Shown one piece after another: positions 34,969-42,648 of a stretch of 64,000 nucleotides of DNA; position 1 is the first letter of the stretch, and the number at the start of each line of letters is the position of its first letter. The stretch comes from Rhodanobacter sp. MP7CTX1. Its GTDB lineage: Bacteria > Pseudomonadota > Gammaproteobacteria > Xanthomonadales > Rhodanobacteraceae. Under the pieces are notes generated by a model that was not told the origin of the DNA, searched no databases, and was given only the letters and a program-made list of their open reading frames with translations. The DNA is taken from the NCBI RefSeq assembly GCF_014205795.1, contig NZ_JACHCN010000006.1, positions 1 to 64,000 of the forward strand, given 5' to 3'. Made by a program: the position numbers and the translations under genes.

Positions 34969-36288
34969 TCAAGGCAAGGTCACGGTCGCCACCAGCCCAC
35001 CATCCTTGCGGTTGGCCAGTGTGAAACTTCCGCCGATTGCGCATGTAAGTTGTGCAGCGATAGCGAGCCCAAGGCCCGCGCCACCGGTATCGTGGTTGCG
35101 CGATGCCTCCAACCGGTAGAAGGGCTGAAGTACCTGCTCCAACTCGTCTTCAGGAATGCCCGGCCCACGATCTGATACGGTAATGCACAGTGCATTCCGT
35201 GCATTGCGCGATGCGGCGACTTCGGCGGCACCGCCATATTTGATGGCATTGTCGATCAGGTTGCCCAGTACACGTCGCAGGGCCTGCTGACGGACCATCG
35301 CTGTGCCGGTGATGGTGCCGGCCAGCGTGACCGGCCGGCCAACATCCCGGTAATCGGACACCAGGCTTTCGAGAAACACTCTCGCATTCATGCGTACTAG
35401 TGTTTCTGCGCCGCCGTGCGAACTGCGGGCGTAGGCCACACCTTCTCGCATCAGGTGCTCCATCTCGCGCAGGTCGTTGAGGTTTTTCTTTTGCTCTTCG
35501 CTTCCTTCCAATTTCTCGGCACGTAGCCGCATGCGCGTAATAGGCGTTTGCAGATCGTGGGAGATCGAGGCCAGGATGTGCAGCCTTTCCTTCAGATGAC
35601 GACCAATGCGTTCTTGCATCAAGTTGAAGGCAATGGCGGCTTGCGCCACTTCGGTGGGCCCTTCCTCGCTCATGCGTGGCCCGTCGGTGGTCGGCGTCAT
35701 CGATTCGGCGGCTCGCGCCAGCTGTGTCAGCGGCCGCGTGACCAGCCGTACTGCCAGCCAGGTGCAGACGAGTAGAAGAAGCAATTGCAGCGTCAGCACG
35801 ATGGGAAGCCAGAGCGCTACTGGTGACACATGCGGAGTGATTTCCAGTGTAAGGAGCGAACCATCGTGCAAGGTGAAGTGCGCCTGATATCGTTCGGGCT
35901 TTGTCGAAACGATGTCTGCGTTTACCCGATAGGCGGGGCCGAGCTCCTTCGCAATGCGGCGCGTCAACTCGCGCGAGCGTTCGGAATCCAGAGGTTTACC
36001 AGGCTGTCCCGCGCCCAGGAGGTAGCGGTAGTTGTCGCGTCGCAAACGGTCAAGCCAGTTGGGGCGCTCCTGCGCGGGCAGACGATCGAGCATGGCGACC
36101 GACGTGCCGACGTCGTGCTCGACGGTATTGAGCATCACCGACAGGGCGCTTTCGTAACGCTCGTAGTACTGCAGCGCCGTGGAAAGACCTTGCGCCAGCA
36201 AGAGGCCGGCCAGGATAATCAGATAGAGGCGCGACGCCATACTGCGCGGTAGCCATCGCCGTGGCGTTATAAGTGCGATGCGGTTCAA
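34969..36288 (-). CDS. Sensor histidine kinase of the two-component system (copy 2, intact operon)
   Basis: 439 residues, closely similar to the kinase at 27386: spans at about 19-38 and 160-182, periplasmic domain with NYRYLLGAGQPGKPL and AHFTLHDGSLLTLEITPHVS, HAMP, His244 in ASISHDLQTPITRM, and HATPase motifs (LIDNAIKYGG, DRGPGIPEDE, GGAGLGLAIA). The start is a TTG overlapping the regulator's TGA (TTGA), so translation is coupled. With the regulator at 36285 and the thioredoxin at 37022 it forms a three-gene operon. Confidence 0.93.
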   Translation of the reverse strand: MNRIALITPRRWLPRSMASRLYLIILAGLLLAQGLSTALQYYERYESALSVMLNTVEHDVGTSVAMLDRLPAQERPNWLDRLRRDNYRYLLGAGQPGKPLDSERSRELTRRIAKELGPAYRVNADIVSTKPERYQAHFTLHDGSLLTLEITPHVSPVALWLPIVLTLQLLLLLVCTWLAVRLVTRPLTQLARAAESMTPTTDGPRMSEEGPTEVAQAAIAFNLMQERIGRHLKERLHILASISHDLQTPITRMRLRAEKLEGSEEQKKNLNDLREMEHLMREGVAYARSSHGGAETLVRMNARVFLESLVSDYRDVGRPVTLAGTITGTAMVRQQALRRVLGNLIDNAIKYGGAAEVAASRNARNALCITVSDRGPGIPEDELEQVLQPFYRLEASRNHDTGGAGLGLAIAAQLTCAIGGSFTLANRKDGGLVATVTLP

Positions 36289-37025
36289 GTGTGCACCGTC
36301 ACCGGCTTGCTGAATACATAACCCTTACTGCGCACCGTCTTGATATACGCTTGCTCCTTCGCGTTGTCGTCAAGGAGGGCTCTCAAGCGGCTCACCAAGA
36401 GATCGATCGATCGATCGAAAAACTCGGTATCCCTGCCTTGCGAGAGGTTGAGTAACTGATTCCGCGACAACACCCGCTGCGGATTGTCGAGAAACACACG
36501 CAACAGCCGAAATTCGGCACCGCTCAGCGCAATGATAGTGCCCTCCTGATCGATCAGATGGCGTGCGCGAGCATCCAGACGCCAACTGCCGAAGGACATT
36601 GCGTTGACAGTCTCCGTGCTGCGAAGGTTGGGCGGAAGCATGCGCGAGCGTCGGATCACGGCTGTGATACGAGCGAGCAGTTCGCGTGGCGAGAACGGTT
36701 TCACGACATAGTCGTCCGCACCCATCTCCAGGCCAATAATGCGGTCGGTTTCATCATCGCGCGCGGTGAGCAAGAGAATCGGCACGGCGCGATGCTTCCC
36801 GCAGCGAAGCGTACGGCATAGCATCAGGCCGTCGTCGCCCGGCATCATGATGTCGAGCACGATCAAATCGAACGCCGAGGCGTCGAGTTGCGCGAACATT
36901 CCGCGCCCATCGACAGTCGCACTGGCGCGCAAGCCGTTCTTGCGCAGGTAGTCCACCACATCGGTGCGAATGTCGTGATCGTCGTCGACGACGAGGATAT
37001 GGTTGACGTGATCCATGTCGTTCAT
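36285..37025 (-). CDS. OmpR-family response regulator (copy 2)
   Basis: 246 residues. Receiver domain with acidic residues at 14-16, phospho-acceptor Asp58 (FDLIVLDIMMPGDDG), Lys in YVVKPFSPRELL, and a winged-helix domain with LSGAEFRLLRVFLDNPQRVL and RSIDLLVSRLRALL. The ATG overlaps the thioredoxin TGA (ATGA) and its stop overlaps the kinase start, so the three genes are tightly coupled. Candidate reader of the paired TGTATC boxes. Confidence 0.94.
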   Translation of the reverse strand: MNDMDHVNHILVVDDDHDIRTDVVDYLRKNGLRASATVDGRGMFAQLDASAFDLIVLDIMMPGDDGLMLCRTLRCGKHRAVPILLLTARDDETDRIIGLEMGADDYVVKPFSPRELLARITAVIRRSRMLPPNLRSTETVNAMSFGSWRLDARARHLIDQEGTIIALSGAEFRLLRVFLDNPQRVLSRNQLLNLSQGRDTEFFDRSIDLLVSRLRALLDDNAKEQAYIKTVRSKGYVFSKPVTVHT

Positions 37026-37597
37026 TCCAAAGCTTGGCTTGCTGTTGTGTCTGATGGCGCCTTGCCAAGAAGTTCGCGCACATGCTGTTCCGTCTGGTCG
37101 TAATCCCCCTCACCAATGTGGCTATACACCACGCGACCATTCTGATCGATGAGATAGAGGGCCGGCCAGAAGCTGTTTCCGTAGGCGTTCCAGATACGGT
37201 AGTCATTATCGACCGCTACCGGCCAGGTGATCTGATATCGATGGATAGCTGACTGGAGCGCTGCCGGGTCGTGCTCTTCGTCGTATTCGGGCGTGTGGAC
37301 GCCTACGACCACCAAACCGTCCTTTGCGTACTTGTCATATAGCGCCTTCGTGTGCGGCAGCACATGAAGGCAATTGATGCATTCGCGTGTCCAGAACTCG
37401 ACCAGTACCACCTTGCCGTGAAGTCCGCTCAGGGTCAGCGGTTGAGAGTTGTACCAGCGATCCGCACCAGTGAAGTCCGGCGCCGGTGCGTGGAGTTCCT
37501 GTGCGCTGGCCGTGGTCCACGCGTCGGGCCAGTAGATCAGGAGCGCCGAGCCAAGGGCGGCGACGGCGACGGCAATGGCGATACGCGAGAAAGTCAT
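37022..37597 (-). CDS. Periplasmic TlpA-like thioredoxin (copy 2)
   Basis: 191 residues. Signal peptide or anchor (about 1-32), then a thioredoxin domain with active site Cys73-Ile-Asn-Cys76 in EFWTRECINCLHVLPH, GLVVVGVHTPEYDEEHDPAA, and the cis-Pro region FWPALYLIDQNG. This CINC form is typical of DipZ/TlpA-like periplasmic thioredoxins. Start at the ATG behind GAGG; the frame to 37915 is not used. Heading an operon with a kinase and regulator, it may be a redox sensor partner or an effector of the response (inference). The Ohr pseudogene is divergent, 316 bp away. Confidence 0.9.
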   Translation of the reverse strand: MTFSRIAIAVAVAALGSALLIYWPDAWTTASAQELHAPAPDFTGADRWYNSQPLTLSGLHGKVVLVEFWTRECINCLHVLPHTKALYDKYAKDGLVVVGVHTPEYDEEHDPAALQSAIHRYQITWPVAVDNDYRIWNAYGNSFWPALYLIDQNGRVVYSHIGEGDYDQTEQHVRELLGKAPSDTTASQALE

Positions 37598-37700
37598 GGG
37601 GTCTGCCTCGTAAATAGTGGGGGCGATGCCAACGCGTACCGCCTCAACCGCTATTGGACCGGATCCAGTTGTCTCGGTCGTGTCCACGCACCCTGCTTTT

Positions 37701-37716
37701 TGTATCTGTTTGTACA
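37701..37716 (+). promoter_or_regulatory. Paired hexamer boxes in the thioredoxin-Ohr divergent promoter (regulator box 4)
   Basis: TGTATCTGTTTGTACA, 10-bp period with two mismatches in the second hexamer. It lies between the two-component operon and the Ohr copy, so it could serve either and could give autoregulation. Confidence 0.55.
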
Positions 37717-37913
37717 ACGGCATCGCGAAGTGAGGTGCCCGCGATCGGCGGGTTTGTATCGAAACGTGTCCATTGCCGCCCGGGACACACTTTGATGCTA
37801 TTGGGTGCTTCACGTGACATACCCGGGATACGTCGTTGCGGTTTCCTATGCGCGCCGGCCGAATTCTCGCCGCCCATTCAGGGCAAACGGCCTTTCTATC
37901 TCGGAACGCAACC

Positions 37914-38333
37914 ATGTCTCACAACGGCACCATCCTTTATACCGGCAAGACATTCACTACCGGTGATCGCGAGCGTCAGTCGCGGAGCAGTGACAATCGC
38001 TTGGACATTGAGCTTTCGCCTCCCGGTTCCGCGGGCATGGGAACCAATCCAGAGCAGCTGTTGGCTGCAGGCTGGTCTGCCTGCTTCATTGGCGCAATGG
38101 GAAGCGCCGCGCGGGAATAGGGCGTTCGTCTTCCTGCCGACGCCTGGGTTGCCGCCGAAGTGGATCTGATCAACGACCCTGAAGAAGGCTTCTTTTTACA
38201 GGCCCGCCTGCAGGTGAGCCTGCCGGGACTCGATCTCACGCTCGCGCAGTCTATCGCCGATCGCGCGCATCAACTTTGCCCGTATTCCAAGGCAACGCGC
38301 GGAAACATTCAGGTCCTCATTACCGCCCTATAA
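37914..38333 (+). pseudogene. Ohr/OsmC paralogue with one in-frame amber codon
   Basis: Full-length Ohr reading frame (139 codons) kept from ATG to TAA except for a single TAG at 38118-38120. Before it: MSHNGTILYTGKTFTTGDRE, GWSACFIGAMGSAARE. After it: GVRLPADAWVAAEVDLINDP, LPGLDLTL, HQLCPYSKATRGNIQVLITA. Both redox cysteines remain, one on each side of the stop. The TAG aligns with Met70 of the intact Ohr at 19333. The lack of any other damage suggests very recent inactivation, a sequencing error or, less likely, read-through. Confidence 0.9.
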
Positions 38334-38375
38334 GCAGCGCTCGCACCTGGTCTCACTCATTCACGGTGATATTCA

Positions 38376-38600
38376 TGGGAGCACCGATGCAATCCTAGCG
38401 GCCACACTGGCCTTTTCACTGGCGATACCAACACCTGTGCATAGCAAACCTCCAGCTCGGCAAAGTCGGCGGTGGAGAAATGCCACGGCGTGGCACTCGC
38501 CGGCAAAAATGATTGCGCCGCCGCCCCCGGTACAACCTGCGCCGGCACCGGCCAGGCTAATGACCAGGGCAACGCCTAGATTCTCGTGACCAAAGACTCC
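38376..38600 (+). pseudogene. DUF2282-type small secreted cysteine protein, decayed
   Basis: A leader-like stretch (AILAATLAFSLA) and, in another frame, [20 protein letters not shown] then [14 protein letters not shown] and a stop. This resembles DUF2282 (BufA-type bufferin precursors, KC.GVA.AG.NDCA...CAG), which have paired cysteines for metal binding. At least one frameshift and a TAG disable it. The gene families usually found beside DUF2282 (DUF692, DUF2063) are not in the window. Confidence 0.5.
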
Positions 38601-38881
38601 CGGTAGGCGAGGTGCAGACGCATCTTTGTATCAAGGGTTTGAGCGAACTGTGATGGCTAAATGTAAGACGTCTGTTGGGTCAGTAGCGCCAAGCGGGGAC
38701 AGATGATCGGAACGTAAAGGACTTGGTGCGACCCAGGAATTCGGTAGTTAGCAAGTGTTTCAGTGGATGCCTCATCGGCGGAAAATGGGCGGTGTCGACA
38801 GGGAAGGAAGAGCAGGACGCCAATGGCACGTACGCCAGGCACGTAAGAAAGGGCATCAAGGGAATACCAAAGAATTAGGAA

Positions 38882-38939
38882 TTGGCGGTCAAGCCAGAGT
38901 TGAAAGAACTCAGGCCGTGGAGACCGGCTTGACCGCCAA
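38882..38939. repeat. Inverted repeat with 14-bp perfect arms
   Basis: TTGGCGGTCAAGCC and GGCTTGACCGCCAA are separated by 30 bases. It may be an operator pair, recombination site or remnant element end; nothing in the surroundings decides. Confidence 0.5.
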
Positions 38940-39124
38940 GATGTACACCACTTACTCCCCTAGAGTGGTCATGGAGAGTCACCTCGCAGGATGCGAAATA
39001 GCCTGATGCCGCGATTTCGATCGTAAGCGCCAGGCGAAAAGCAGGTCGCTCCTCCCCCAGCGCCTGTTTGCCACGTCGTGAGATGAAGCATGTCGAAGGT
39101 CCGCGAGGACTGCGGAGAAAGTTT

Positions 39125-39145
39125 AAGGCCCAAGGATAGGGCCTT
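39125..39145. terminator. Terminator-like hairpin
   Basis: AAGGCCC, loop AAGGATA, GGGCCTT followed by TCGG. Short but perfect; the gene it would serve is not identifiable. Confidence 0.4.
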
Positions 39146-39403
39146 TCGGCATTTACACGTATTTAGCCGCTCGTTACGCCGGACACTGCGGCAAGCGATG
39201 CGTGAGAAAGGGTTCGCTGTTGCAGATTCATGCCAATATGACGCCGTGCTCCACAACATAGCGCTCGATCGACCTGCCGCTGTCTTCCACCACTCGGTAG
39301 ATCGGCGCCCATACGCCCATTTGATAAGTTCTTCAGCCTGCTCCGGGATTCAATCAAGCTTGGCTTTCTCGGCCGAACATCGCATCCATGAAAGCTCAGG
39401 TTT

Positions 39404-39419
39404 TGTACCTGATCGTATC
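39404..39419 (+). promoter_or_regulatory. Degenerate paired hexamer boxes before the third Ohr copy (regulator box 5)
   Basis: TGTACCTGATCGTATC: the same 10-bp spaced pair with one mismatch in each hexamer, 137 bp upstream of the decayed Ohr start. Decay of the site alongside its gene fits loss of selection. Confidence 0.45.
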
Positions 39420-39556
39420 CCGCACCGACTGCTACACATTTCGATGTCATTTGGCGCGTCCGGCGACACATCCGGGATACGTCGCTACGGTTTCCTATGC
39501 ACACCGGCCGTTCTCTCCATTTCTGGCGAATGGCCGTCCATCAGGGAGCGCCAAAC

Positions 39557-39764
39557 ATGTCTTCCAGCCTTAACGTTATCTACACACCAAAATCCTCACT
39601 AGTGGCGGACGCGAAGGTAGATCGTACAGTCATGACAATCGACTTCTCGACGCGACGGACTACCCAAGTGTGAACGATCTAACCTGTATCGCTATTTATC
39701 AATCCGCCATGGTAGTGAAGGCTGCCATGAAGATTGATCCAGACCTTGGAATGGTTCTGGATTG
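39557..39764 (+). pseudogene. Ohr/OsmC paralogue, strongly decayed
   Basis: Starts MSSSLNVIYTPKSSLVADAK (compare MSHNGTILYTGKTF in the copy at 37914) and stops within 40 codons. Further on, a frame with YQSAMVVKAAMKIDPDLG keeps the shape of the peroxidatic-Cys region without the cysteine. The upstream region is clearly homologous to that of the other Ohr copy. Confidence 0.65.
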
Positions 39765-39892
39765 ATTCGAGAATGACGTCATCGCCGAGTTTGGCGGAAC
39801 AGCGCTAAGCATGGTCCTTCAGGGAAGGTACGTGCAGGTCATTGTGTTCCTTGATCGTTGCACTCGCATGGAGTCATCAATTTACTTCACGC

Positions 39893-39942
39893 CCACCGCC
39901 ACCGCCACCGCCACCGGGAACGGGAACGGGAACGGGAACGGG
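39893..39942. repeat. Tandem hexanucleotide repeats (CCACCG)4 and (GGAACG)4
   Basis: Four CCACCG units run directly into four GGAACG units. In one frame of an open stretch (39842-40111) they encode PPPPPPPPGTGTGTGTG. No known domain follows, so the repeat may be the surviving linker of a lost protein or a simple slippage tract. Confidence 0.7.
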
Positions 39943-40092
39943 TCAAAAATATTGGGTCGAGAGCCCACAAGCGTGCGCTAAATGGCAAAAATCAAATAGC
40001 CTAAACCCCAATCCCTTATTACAAGCACACTGGCTTTTCACAGAGCCATACTGGCTCATAGGAGCTACTCCCCGGGTGTTGGAGAAACGACC

Positions 40093-40962
40093 ATGCGGAA
40101 CAACGACTTGAAATATCGGTCACCCTCAATGCCCATCGCAGGATTCCTCATCATCTCAATTGCAACAGTTGCGGCACAGCAGTTGGCGTCAGCCTCCGGA
40201 CCCGGAGGGCCCACAATCGAAGCTCAATACCTCGCGCGAAACACCATCGCCATGAACAAAATGATGGTAGGCATGGCCGACAAGCTCAGCGGTAATGTGG
40301 ATCATGACTTTGTGGCAACGATGATTCCGCACCATCAGGGTGCGATCGATATGGCGCAAATCGAACTTGTCTTCGGTCATAACGAGCAACTAACGCGCCT
40401 CGCTCATGAGATCATCGTCGAGCAACTTCAGGAAATCTCTGCGATGCATTCGGCAATTGATGAATCGCCATTGCCAAAGCCTGGTAAAAATAGGGAGTTG
40501 GCCGGTTCACGTGGCAACACTGCGCCAAGCGCAAGCCTCGCCAATGAATCATTGTTTCTGGCGGAGAACAAGACCGCAATGGATATCATGATGGCTGGCA
40601 TGCAGGCCCCGCCTACGGGTGATGTAGATCATGACTTTGTTGCGACGATGGTGCCGCACCATCGTGGCGCAGTCGACATGGCCCAACTTGAAATGCGTTA
40701 TGGAAGCGACGCCGCGCTGAAACGAATCGCGCAGGAAATTATCACTGACCAGCCCCAGGAAATAGCAATGATGAGATTGGCGTTGGGCGAAACACTTTCA
40801 CCCTCGCTTTCATCCCCTTCGCAATCCGCGCAGCAAGCGCGGGGCACTGTCGCTGTCGCGCCAAATTCCAACCAAATGTCGCCTGCAATACACGTAGCTT
40901 CGGCTATGCAGATGCCAAGCACGAAAAATATTGAACAGCCGCCAAGTTCAACGGGCAACTAA
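40093..40962 (+). CDS. Secreted protein with two DUF305 domains
   Basis: 289 residues. Signal peptide or anchor (about 13-33), then two DUF305 units (about 45-125 and 150-235). Each has the same core: HDFVATMIPHHQGAIDMAQI in the first and HDFVATMVPHHRGAVDMAQL in the second, with Met-rich helices before it. DUF305 is a four-helix ferritin-like domain found in CopM-type periplasmic proteins; the paired His and Met suggest metal (copper or silver) binding. Start at the ATG behind GGAGAAAC. It is 23 bp ahead of the beta-propeller gene and probably co-transcribed. The role here is inferred. Confidence 0.85.
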   Translation: MRNNDLKYRSPSMPIAGFLIISIATVAAQQLASASGPGGPTIEAQYLARNTIAMNKMMVGMADKLSGNVDHDFVATMIPHHQGAIDMAQIELVFGHNEQLTRLAHEIIVEQLQEISAMHSAIDESPLPKPGKNRELAGSRGNTAPSASLANESLFLAENKTAMDIMMAGMQAPPTGDVDHDFVATMVPHHRGAVDMAQLEMRYGSDAALKRIAQEIITDQPQEIAMMRLALGETLSPSLSSPSQSAQQARGTVAVAPNSNQMSPAIHVASAMQMPSTKNIEQPPSSTGN

Positions 40963-40985
40963 AATACACATAGTGGAAATTCATC

Positions 40986-42452
40986 ATGAAGCTCAGATTG
41001 CTCACCGTTGTGTTGCTGGCTGGTATTGTTCTTGGCAGCACATCGCTCTCGTTCGCCGGGCAAGCGCATTACGCAAGTATGGCGTCCGATTTTCCCATCA
41101 GCCATCGCGATCGCGTATACACAGGAGACCAGTTCTCCAATACGGTTTCCGTCGTCGACCCATTCACCAATAAAACCCTTGGCGTTATCCGGCTGGGTGA
41201 ACCGGCTCCTGCTAACTTCAGCCCCCTGTATACGGGCCAGGTACTCGTCCATGGCATGGGCTTCTCGCCTGACCATCGCACCATTGGCGTCGTTTCCATC
41301 GGCTCAAATTCAGTCACATTTATCGAAACCGCGACCAACACCATAGTGCACACGAGCTATGTCGGTCGTTCACCACATGAGGCGTTCTGGACGCCAGATG
41401 GTAACGAGGTATGGGTAACCGTTCGGGGGGAAAATTATGTTGCGGTGTTGGATGCCAAAACTTTCAAGGAGAAGACCCGAATTGTCACCATGTCCGGGCC
41501 AGGCATGCAGATTTTCTCGCCGGACGGAAAATATGGCTATGTGTGTTCCTCATTCAATCCAGTCACCGATGTGGTTGATGTCGCCTCTCACGAGATTATC
41601 GCAACGGTAAAGCAGGCGAGTCCATTTTGCCCAAATATCGCTGCAACCCCTGATGGTGATCAGGTTTGGCTGACCTTGAAGGATTCTGGCAAGACCGAAG
41701 TGTTCAATGCGCGCCCGCCATTCAATGTACTGAAAATTATCGACACGGGGCCGCTCACCAATCACGTCAATATTGTGCATAACTCCAATGGCACGTTCGC
41801 CTATGTCACGATCGGCGGCTTGAACGAGGTCAAGGTTTTTCGGACGAACGACTTCGTGCTCACAGCGACTATACCTGTTGGCACCCTGCCCCACGGTATC
41901 TGGCCATCGGGCGATGGCACGCGAGTGTACGTTGGGCTCGAGAACGAGGATGCGGTGACAGCGATCGATACGCTCAGCAACAAGGTTATTGCGACGACAG
42001 TCATAGGCCAAGCGCCTCAGGGCTTGGCCTATGTGCCAGATGCTGTCCCCACTGGCGACGGATTGAAGAATCTAGTGCCGATGGGCGTTGCTGGAAATGC
42101 CTACCATCTCGCCATGGCACCCGCCGGTGGGGCGGTTAACGCACCCACGACCATCACCTTATTTGATCAGGGACTGATACAGGTTCTGCAAGCTGCAGTG
42201 ACCGGGCTCAGCCCAAAACACCCCTATGTGCTTGCGCTGGCGAGCCAGCCGGATGGTGGTGGCATCCTGCAACCGCTTCAAAACTTTACGACAAACCTGG
42301 CGGGCGCCGCCATCGTCAACACGATTGGGCCTATCCGACAAATCGTGCACAACGACATTGCTGCCGAACACCGGTACCTGGTTATCGTGTCAGGCACGAC
42401 GGACAACCTCGGCGCTCCTGTGCAAACTCAGGTTGCCGCCTCTAGCCCTTAG
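40986..42452 (+). CDS. Secreted YVTN-type beta-propeller protein
   Basis: 488 residues. Signal peptide (about 1-24) and then six to seven beta-propeller blades (about 40-355) with repeated motifs such as NTVSVVDPFTNKTLGVIRLG, HEAFWTPDGNEVWVTVRG, GTRVYVGLENEDAVTAIDT and SNKVIATTVIGQAPQGLAYV. A C-terminal beta domain of about 120 residues follows. The YVTN family is structural, often a binding or surface protein; no enzyme motif is visible. It follows the DUF305 gene closely, and a hairpin terminator follows at 42490. Confidence 0.85.
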   Translation: MKLRLLTVVLLAGIVLGSTSLSFAGQAHYASMASDFPISHRDRVYTGDQFSNTVSVVDPFTNKTLGVIRLGEPAPANFSPLYTGQVLVHGMGFSPDHRTIGVVSIGSNSVTFIETATNTIVHTSYVGRSPHEAFWTPDGNEVWVTVRGENYVAVLDAKTFKEKTRIVTMSGPGMQIFSPDGKYGYVCSSFNPVTDVVDVASHEIIATVKQASPFCPNIAATPDGDQVWLTLKDSGKTEVFNARPPFNVLKIIDTGPLTNHVNIVHNSNGTFAYVTIGGLNEVKVFRTNDFVLTATIPVGTLPHGIWPSGDGTRVYVGLENEDAVTAIDTLSNKVIATTVIGQAPQGLAYVPDAVPTGDGLKNLVPMGVAGNAYHLAMAPAGGAVNAPTTITLFDQGLIQVLQAAVTGLSPKHPYVLALASQPDGGGILQPLQNFTTNLAGAAIVNTIGPIRQIVHNDIAAEHRYLVIVSGTTDNLGAPVQTQVAASSP

Positions 42453-42489
42453 AATTAGTTCACACGTGGCACGGCGCGTTTCTCCTTTC

Positions 42490-42514
42490 CACCCGCTGAA
42501 CTTGCTAGCGGGTG
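42490..42514 (+). terminator. Stem-loop after the beta-propeller gene
   Basis: CACCCGCT, 9-base loop, AGCGGGTG, then CTTGGGG. It lies 38 bp after the stop; weak T-tract. Confidence 0.45.
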
Positions 42515-42648
42515 CTTGGGGCTAATGGACATCGTGCCGTTTTCGCGGGTTCGGCAGCATATTTTGCTGCAGATATGCGTCTAGATCACGGCATGAGATA
42601 GCGCAACCCTGACATATGGTTCGCCTCGGCAACGGCACGCCCTGCCTT

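Larger units (their letters stand above)
38601..39556. other. Gene-poor stretch with two stem-loops
   Basis: No gene recognised. It contains a long-arm inverted repeat at 38882-38939 and a terminator-like hairpin at 39125-39145. From about 39440 it is similar to the region upstream of the Ohr copy at 37914 (shared CCGGGATACGTCG and CGGTTTCCTATGC blocks). Confidence 0.5.

Noticed and set aside
39893..39942. Possible CRISPR array
   Set aside because: It is an uninterrupted hexanucleotide tract without spacers. No repeat-spacer arrangement was found anywhere in the window.
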